Below, one piece after another: positions 7,248 through 11,162 of a stretch of 11,162 nucleotides of DNA; the stretch's first letter is position 1, and every line of letters starts with the position of its first letter. Position numbers and translations under genes: made by a program. The stretch is taken from NCBI GenBank assembly GCA_947074335.1, contig CAMTPG010000059.1:1-11162 (forward strand). Reading direction: 5' to 3'. The DNA comes from an uncultured Parabacteroides sp. (lineage in GTDB: Bacteria > Bacteroidota > Bacteroidia > Bacteroidales > Tannerellaceae). Under the pieces are notes generated by a model, which saw only the letters and a program-made list of their open reading frames with translations, did no database searches and had not been told where the DNA came from.

Positions 7248-7932
7248 TACGAGGATCGATATATTTTACGGCTTCATTGAAACGACCGTAAGAACCTTTA
7301 GCTTTCTCAAGTGCTTCGTTAGCATCGATACCTTTTTTCACCATATCCATGAATTTACCTAAGTGGATAAATTCGTAACCGATTACTTCGTCGTTGCCGT
7401 CGAGCGCCATACGCGTACAGTAACCTTCTGCCATTTCCAGGTAGCGAACACCTTTGGCAACAGTACCAAACATTGTACCAACCTGGCTGCGAAGACCTTT
7501 ACCTAAATCTTCCAGACCGGCGCCGATAGGCAGACCGCCTTCAGAGAAAGCAGACTGTGTACGTCCGTAAACAATCTGTAAGAAAAGTTCGCGCATAGCT
7601 GTGTTGATTGCATCACAAACAAGGTCAGTGTTCAATGCTTCCAGCAAAGTTTTGCCCGGAAGAATTTCTGAAGCCATGGCAGCCGAGTGAGTCATACCCG
7701 AACAACCGATAGTTTCGATCAAAGCCTCTTCGATGATACCGTCTTTTACGTTAAGAGTCAGTTTACATCCACCCTGTTTCGGAGCACACCAGCCGATACC
7801 GTGAGTCAAACCTGAAATATCAGTAATCTGAGTAGCTCTAACCCATTTTCCTTCTTCAGGAATCGGAGCACACTGGTGGTTAGCTCCTTTCTTAACAACA
7901 CACATGTGTTGAACTTCATGAGAATAAATCAT
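7240..7932 (-). CDS. NifU/IscU-like iron-sulfur cluster assembly scaffold-type protein
   Basis: The 230-residue product resembles the NifU N-terminal (IscU-like) fold. GGCKLTLNV (Cys56) matches the first ligand region of IscU. ETIGCSGMTHSAAMASEILPGKTLLEAL (Cys77) matches the second, including the helix and Gly-Lys-Thr. An obvious third IscU cysteine is not in the expected place; Cys106 (TDLVC) is a candidate, and the segment YGRTQSAFSEGG stands where the third ligand region might be. Extra cysteines at 11, 21, 49 and 172 plus a C-terminal extension distinguish it from standard IscU. This form is the one known to accompany GGGtGRT proteins. It is the first gene of the operon, preceded by a TAnnTTTG promoter, and overlaps the next gene by 8 nt. 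It is probably cytoplasmic, assembling or storing Fe-S clusters. The family call is good; the exact client is unknown. Confidence 0.88.
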   Translation of the reverse strand: MIYSHEVQHMCVVKKGANHQCAPIPEEGKWVRATQITDISGLTHGIGWCAPKQGGCKLTLNVKDGIIEEALIETIGCSGMTHSAAMASEILPGKTLLEALNTDLVCDAINTAMRELFLQIVYGRTQSAFSEGGLPIGAGLEDLGKGLRSQVGTMFGTVAKGVRYLEMAEGYCTRMALDGNDEVIGYEFIHLGKFMDMVKKGIDANEALEKAKGSYGRFNEAVKYIDPRNE

Positions 7933-8002
7933 AATTGCTAATTTATTATTTAAAATGATAATAAAACATTTCGTTAGATCAATGATTTTTAAAAAATCCG
8001 CA

Positions 8003-8033
8003 CAAAGATATATTTTTTAATTCAGTCGTGCAA
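8003..8033 (-). promoter_or_regulatory. Bacteroides-type promoter of the scaffold/GGGtGRT operon
   Basis: On the minus strand a perfect -7 element TATCTTTG (8010 down to 8003) fits TAnnTTTG. A TTG -33 element lies at 8033-8031, with 20 nt between the boxes. Transcription should begin near 7996, giving a leader of about 65 nt to ATG 7932. The dyad GATTTTT-A-AAAAATC (7984-7998, plus-strand reading) spans the expected start point and could be an operator, though it is AT-only in its core. The promoter sits directly after the stop of the upstream TlpA-like gene, so this operon is independently started. Confidence 0.72.
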
Positions 8034-8040
8034 TAACCTG

Positions 8041-9159
8041 TTAGTTGAGAAGTTCTTTGAGTTTTTCCTCAAGCTGTTCGGCAGTCAGATTTTTAGCCAG
8101 AATTATACCCTCTTTGCTTACCAGCACCAGATGCGGAATGCTGTTTACGCCGTAAAGCGCAGCGCCTGCATTTTGCCAGCCTTTCAGGTCGGACAGTTGC
8201 GGCCAGGTAATGTGCAGATCTTTTACACCTTTGGCCCAGGCTTCGGCATTGCTGTCGAGCGAGATGCCTACGATTTCGAATCCTTTATTTTTATATTGTT
8301 TATACAATTTTACCAGCTCGGGCATCTCTTTGCGGCAGGGCGGACACCACGATGCCCAGAAATCGATCAGGGTTACTTTGCCATTGCCCACATAGTCAGA
8401 TAGTTCGTGCATTTCGCCATTCATGCCTGCCATTTCGAAATTGGTGAAATGCTGGCCTACGGCTACTTTTTTCAGTACATTCAGCCGGTCGTTCATTGTG
8501 CTGATGCCCGGAACAGCCATAAAATCCGAATCGGCTTTCGAGATGATATCGTTTTGTTGCGCTTCGTTCAGGCTGTGACGGAAATCGTAAACGGTTTTAG
8601 CCGTCAGTTTCCGGTCGATGTGCTTCAGTGCATGTTCAACCACCTTTTCGGTGATTTTCTGATTGATTTCGTTGTATTTTCGTTCGGCCGCTTTCAGCAG
8701 GTTATCATCTTTTTCATCCACACCTTCGAATGCTTTATTCATTTCGGCACGGTGATGGCGGATTGTTTCTTCGAATGCATGCTGATCATCATTTTCGGGA
8801 GTTCCGGTTACGGTCGAGGCCGAATCGAGTACGGCTGTCAGTTTGCCGTTCTCTAACAGGAATGTGGCACTGTAGGGCGAATTTTCGCCGGCCGGCACGC
8901 GCTGAACGGGCACCAGATCCTGCGAAAAGCGGATAGTGGTGAGTTCGGGTACATCCTGATAACCTTTGAATTCGAATTTGCCGTGTTTTACCTCGGCACT
9001 GTCGAACGGAGCTGCATCTTTTACCCCGTATGGATAAAGATAGACATTATTGCCGTCGAAGTTGGGATTATTTACAGTTCCCGTCAGTGTAAAACCCGGA
9101 TCGTGAGCACACGAAGCCAGCATAAAAAGTGAAGCTGCAAGCGGTAGATACTTTTTCAT
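8041..9159 (-). CDS. DUF4369/TlpA-family thioredoxin-like lipoprotein
   Basis: The 372-residue product is a thiol-disulfide oxidoreductase of the TlpA/ResA type, common in Bacteroidota. A signal peptide (MKKYLPLAASLFMLASC) ends in lipobox LASC with Cys17 lipidated, so it is membrane-anchored and exposed to the periplasm. Residues 20-115 match the DUF4369 beta domain seen before many TlpA domains. Residues 125-215 are mainly charged helix. The thioredoxin fold runs from about 233 to 372, with active site WCPPC at 271-275 after TLIDFWAS and the cis-proline in NSIPHLVLV (Pro342). The intact CxxC suggests an active reductase or isomerase of exported disulfides; substrates are unknown. ATG 9159 is the only start that keeps the signal peptide. 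I see no terminator before the promoter of the next operon, so some readthrough into the scaffold/GGGtGRT genes is possible. It is divergent from pfp. Confidence 0.95.
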   Translation of the reverse strand: MKKYLPLAASLFMLASCAHDPGFTLTGTVNNPNFDGNNVYLYPYGVKDAAPFDSAEVKHGKFEFKGYQDVPELTTIRFSQDLVPVQRVPAGENSPYSATFLLENGKLTAVLDSASTVTGTPENDDQHAFEETIRHHRAEMNKAFEGVDEKDDNLLKAAERKYNEINQKITEKVVEHALKHIDRKLTAKTVYDFRHSLNEAQQNDIISKADSDFMAVPGISTMNDRLNVLKKVAVGQHFTNFEMAGMNGEMHELSDYVGNGKVTLIDFWASWCPPCRKEMPELVKLYKQYKNKGFEIVGISLDSNAEAWAKGVKDLHITWPQLSDLKGWQNAGAALYGVNSIPHLVLVSKEGIILAKNLTAEQLEEKLKELLN

Positions 9160-9444
9160 ATAATATATTCTTCAAATTAGTTGAATTCCGTGCGAAGTTA
9201 TTGTTTTCTGAAAAAAGAGTGAGTGATTCAATTCTTAAAAAGATTTAACAAATGGAAAGATGTTGCGTTTGGGATGCTCCGGATTCAAATTTTAATACGA
9301 TTTGTTTAGCTCTTTTAATAAAAATGTAATCGAACTCATCAAATTACAGCCGAATAGATACTTTTATTATTCGCGGAAAAATGCTACATTTGCATCGCCT
9401 TTAATTAGGAATCAAGATAATTTCTAAATAAATCAGATTAAGAA
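9160..9444. other. Divergent intergenic region between the tlpA-like gene and pfp
   Basis: These 285 bases contain no credible gene. The pfp promoter occupies 9362-9392. An imperfect dyad, TGTAAT (9325-9330) and ATTACA (9343-9348) with a 12-nt centre, lies just upstream of it and could be a regulator site; this is weak. For the tlpA-like gene only a one-mismatch -7 box is visible (TAACTTCG on the minus strand, 9200-9193) with no good -33 partner, so its promoter is not assigned. Confidence 0.5.
9362..9392 (+). promoter_or_regulatory. Bacteroides-type promoter of pfp
   Basis: TACATTTG at 9385-9392 is a perfect match to the TAnnTTTG -7 consensus. The -33 position (about 9362-9364, TTT in a T-rich stretch, 20 nt upstream) is a weaker match to TTG. 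The predicted start near 9399 gives a leader of about 45 nt to ATG 9445. Confidence 0.7.
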
Positions 9445-11091
9445 ATGACAAAAAGTGCATTACAAATTGCAAGAGCAGCTTACCTGCCTAAGGTTCCCGC
9501 TGCATTGAAAGGCGCTGTTAAAGCCGTAGATGGTGAATATACTCAGTCAGTAGCCGATCAGGATGAAATCAAAAAATTGTTTCCGAATACGTACGGAATG
9601 CCGATTATTACTTTCGAAAAAACAAACGAAGTAGTAAACTTGCCGGCTATGAATGTAGGTGTTATTCTTTCGGGCGGACAGGCTCCGGGCGGTCACAATG
9701 TGATTGCAGGTTTGTTCGACGGAATTAAAGCCATCAACAATGATTCACGTTTATATGGTTTTATTCTGGGCCCCGGCGGTCTGGTTGACCACAATTATAA
9801 AGAGCTTACAGCTGATATTATCGACGAATATCGCAACACAGGTGGTTTCGATATGATCGGTTCAGGTCGTACTAAACTGGAAGAAACAGCTCAGTTCGAC
9901 AAAGGTCTGGAAATTCTGAAAGAATTAGGTATCAAAGCCCTGGTTATTATCGGTGGCGACGATTCAAATACAAATGCCTGTGTATTGGCCGAATATTACA
10001 AAGCGATCAATGCAGGTGTACAGGTTATCGGTTGTCCGAAAACTATCGATGGTGACCTGAAAAACGAGCAGATCGAAACTTCTTTCGGTTTTGATACAGC
10101 TTGTAAAGTGTACTCGGAAGTGATTGGTAATATCCAGCGCGACTGTAACTCTGCACAGAAATACTGGCACTTTGTGAAATTGATGGGTCGTTCGGCTTCT
10201 CACATCGCTCTGGAATGTGCTTTGCAGACTCAGCCTAATATTTGTATCATCTCTGAAGAGGTGGAAGCTAAAAATATGTCACTTGATGATATCGTAAGCT
10301 ACATCGCAAATATCGTGGCAAACCGTGCTGCCGATGGTAACAACTTCGGTACAGTATTGATTCCGGAAGGTCTGATCGAATTCGTTCCGGCTATGAAACG
10401 TCTGATCGCCGAATTGAACGACTTCCTGGCTAAACACGATGCCGAATTCAAAATGATCAAGAAAAGCGAACAGCGTGCTTACATCATCAGCAAGCTGACT
10501 AAAGATAATGCCGAACTGTATGCTTCACTGCCCGAAGGCGTGGCTCGTCAGTTGTCATTGGATCGCGACCCGCACGGAAACGTTCAGGTATCATTGATCG
10601 AAACAGAAAAACTGTTGTCGGAAATGGTTGGCAAAAAACTGGCTGAATGGAAAGCTGAAGGTCGTTACAATGGTAAATTCGCAGCTCAGCACCATTTCTT
10701 CGGTTACGAAGGTCGTTGCGCAGCTCCGTCTAACTATGATGCCGACTACTGCTACTCTCTGGGTTATACAGCATCTTGCCTGATTGCTGCTGATAAAACA
10801 GGTTATATGTCGTCAGTACGTAATACTACAGCTCCGGCTAATGAATGGATTGCAGGTGGTATTCCTGTTACTATGATGATGAACATGGAAAAACGTCACG
10901 GCGAAATGAAACCGGTTATCCAGAAAGCGTTGGTTAAGCTGGATGGTGCTCCTTTCAAAGCATTCGCTGCACAACGTGATGCATGGGCTTCTACAACAAG
11001 CTATGTTTATCCGGGTCCGATTCAGTATTTTGGTCCGACAGAAGTTTGCGATCAGCCTACAATGACTCTGAAACTGGAACAAGGTAAATAA
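9445..11091 (+). CDS. pfp: Diphosphate--fructose-6-phosphate 1-phosphotransferase (PPi-dependent phosphofructokinase)
   Basis: This cytoplasmic enzyme reversibly converts fructose 6-phosphate and pyrophosphate to fructose 1,6-bisphosphate and phosphate, serving both glycolysis and gluconeogenesis. The 548-residue length fits the long PPi-dependent clade, as in plant PFP-beta and Borrelia. The phosphate-donor loop is GVILSGGQAPGG at 72-83. GGDDS at 170-174 has Asp where ATP-dependent enzymes have Gly in GGDGS. PKTIDGD at 198-204 holds Lys199 and the catalytic Asp pair 202/204. Both the Asp and the Lys mark PPi use rather than ATP. The substrate motif MGRS is at 247-250 and PEGL near 307-310. 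All key residues are present. ATG 9445 fits the promoter and an A-rich leader (AGATTAAGAA). It is monocistronic, with promoter and terminator of its own. Very secure. Confidence 0.97.
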   Translation: MTKSALQIARAAYLPKVPAALKGAVKAVDGEYTQSVADQDEIKKLFPNTYGMPIITFEKTNEVVNLPAMNVGVILSGGQAPGGHNVIAGLFDGIKAINNDSRLYGFILGPGGLVDHNYKELTADIIDEYRNTGGFDMIGSGRTKLEETAQFDKGLEILKELGIKALVIIGGDDSNTNACVLAEYYKAINAGVQVIGCPKTIDGDLKNEQIETSFGFDTACKVYSEVIGNIQRDCNSAQKYWHFVKLMGRSASHIALECALQTQPNICIISEEVEAKNMSLDDIVSYIANIVANRAADGNNFGTVLIPEGLIEFVPAMKRLIAELNDFLAKHDAEFKMIKKSEQRAYIISKLTKDNAELYASLPEGVARQLSLDRDPHGNVQVSLIETEKLLSEMVGKKLAEWKAEGRYNGKFAAQHHFFGYEGRCAAPSNYDADYCYSLGYTASCLIAADKTGYMSSVRNTTAPANEWIAGGIPVTMMMNMEKRHGEMKPVIQKALVKLDGAPFKAFAAQRDAWASTTSYVYPGPIQYFGPTEVCDQPTMTLKLEQGK

Positions 11092-11117
11092 TACCGGCTG
11101 TTTCAGCTAAACATAAC

Positions 11118-11151
11118 AAAAGGGATTGTCAATGCATTGACAATCCCTTTT
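11118..11151 (+). terminator. Palindromic intrinsic terminator of pfp
   Basis: A perfect 34-bp palindrome has arms AAAAGGGATTGTCAATG (11118-11134) and the exact complement (11135-11151), so a stem of about 15 bp with a TGCA loop can form. It ends in a T-rich tail. It begins 26 nt after the pfp stop. The A-run at the left allows activity on the minus strand as well. Confidence 0.93.
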
Positions 11152-11162
11152 TATTTTGCTTG

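Noticed and set aside
8407..8856. Plus-strand open frame of 149 codons opposite the TlpA-like gene
   Set aside because: Its product is a Phe/His-rich translation opposite the reverse strand of a clear DUF4369-TlpA gene, a typical shadow frame.

Overview
The window looks like chromosomal DNA from a member of the Bacteroidota, most likely order Bacteroidales. The reasons are a SusC/SusD pair, a DUF4369-TlpA thioredoxin lipoprotein with a short Bacteroidota-type lipobox, AT-rich leaders without strong Shine-Dalgarno sites, and two good matches to the Bacteroides -7 element TAnnTTTG. I cannot name the genus. No RNA gene, insertion sequence, phage gene or CRISPR array is visible.

Layout. (1) Positions 1-4502, plus strand: a 5'-truncated susC-like TonB-dependent transporter followed 14 nt later by a susD-like lipoprotein, closed by a strong terminator at 4525-4554. 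No enzyme or regulator gene accompanies the pair in the window, so the imported substrate is unknown. (2) Positions 4555-4915: a gene-free stretch between convergent units. It holds four copies of a 21-bp palindromic repeat in exact phase (4649-4732) and a minus-strand terminator with a perfect 17-bp stem (4783-4823). (3) Positions 4916-5728, minus strand: an unrecognised single-pass membrane protein with a very acidic linker. (4) Positions 5798-8033, minus strand: a tight four-gene operon with its own promoter (8003-8033) and terminator (5798-5830). Gene order is a NifU/IscU-like Fe-S scaffold, two overlapping tiny two-helix membrane proteins that resemble each other, and a GGGtGRT-family protein. 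(5) Positions 8041-9159, minus strand: a periplasm-facing thioredoxin-like lipoprotein (DUF4369 + TlpA). (6) Positions 9445-11091, plus strand: a PPi-dependent phosphofructokinase with a TAnnTTTG promoter and a palindromic terminator.

How the genes relate. SusC and SusD form one outer-membrane nutrient importer. Pfp is central glycolysis/gluconeogenesis, and the TlpA lipoprotein probably handles thiol-disulfide exchange in the periplasm. The most interesting unit is the scaffold/small membrane pair/GGGtGRT operon. The scaffold and GGGtGRT families are both cysteine-rich and known as neighbours, but to my knowledge the biochemical role of GGGtGRT is not established. The duplicated membrane micro-proteins between them suggest a membrane-linked Fe-S or metal-related module. 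That link is inference from gene order and coupling only.
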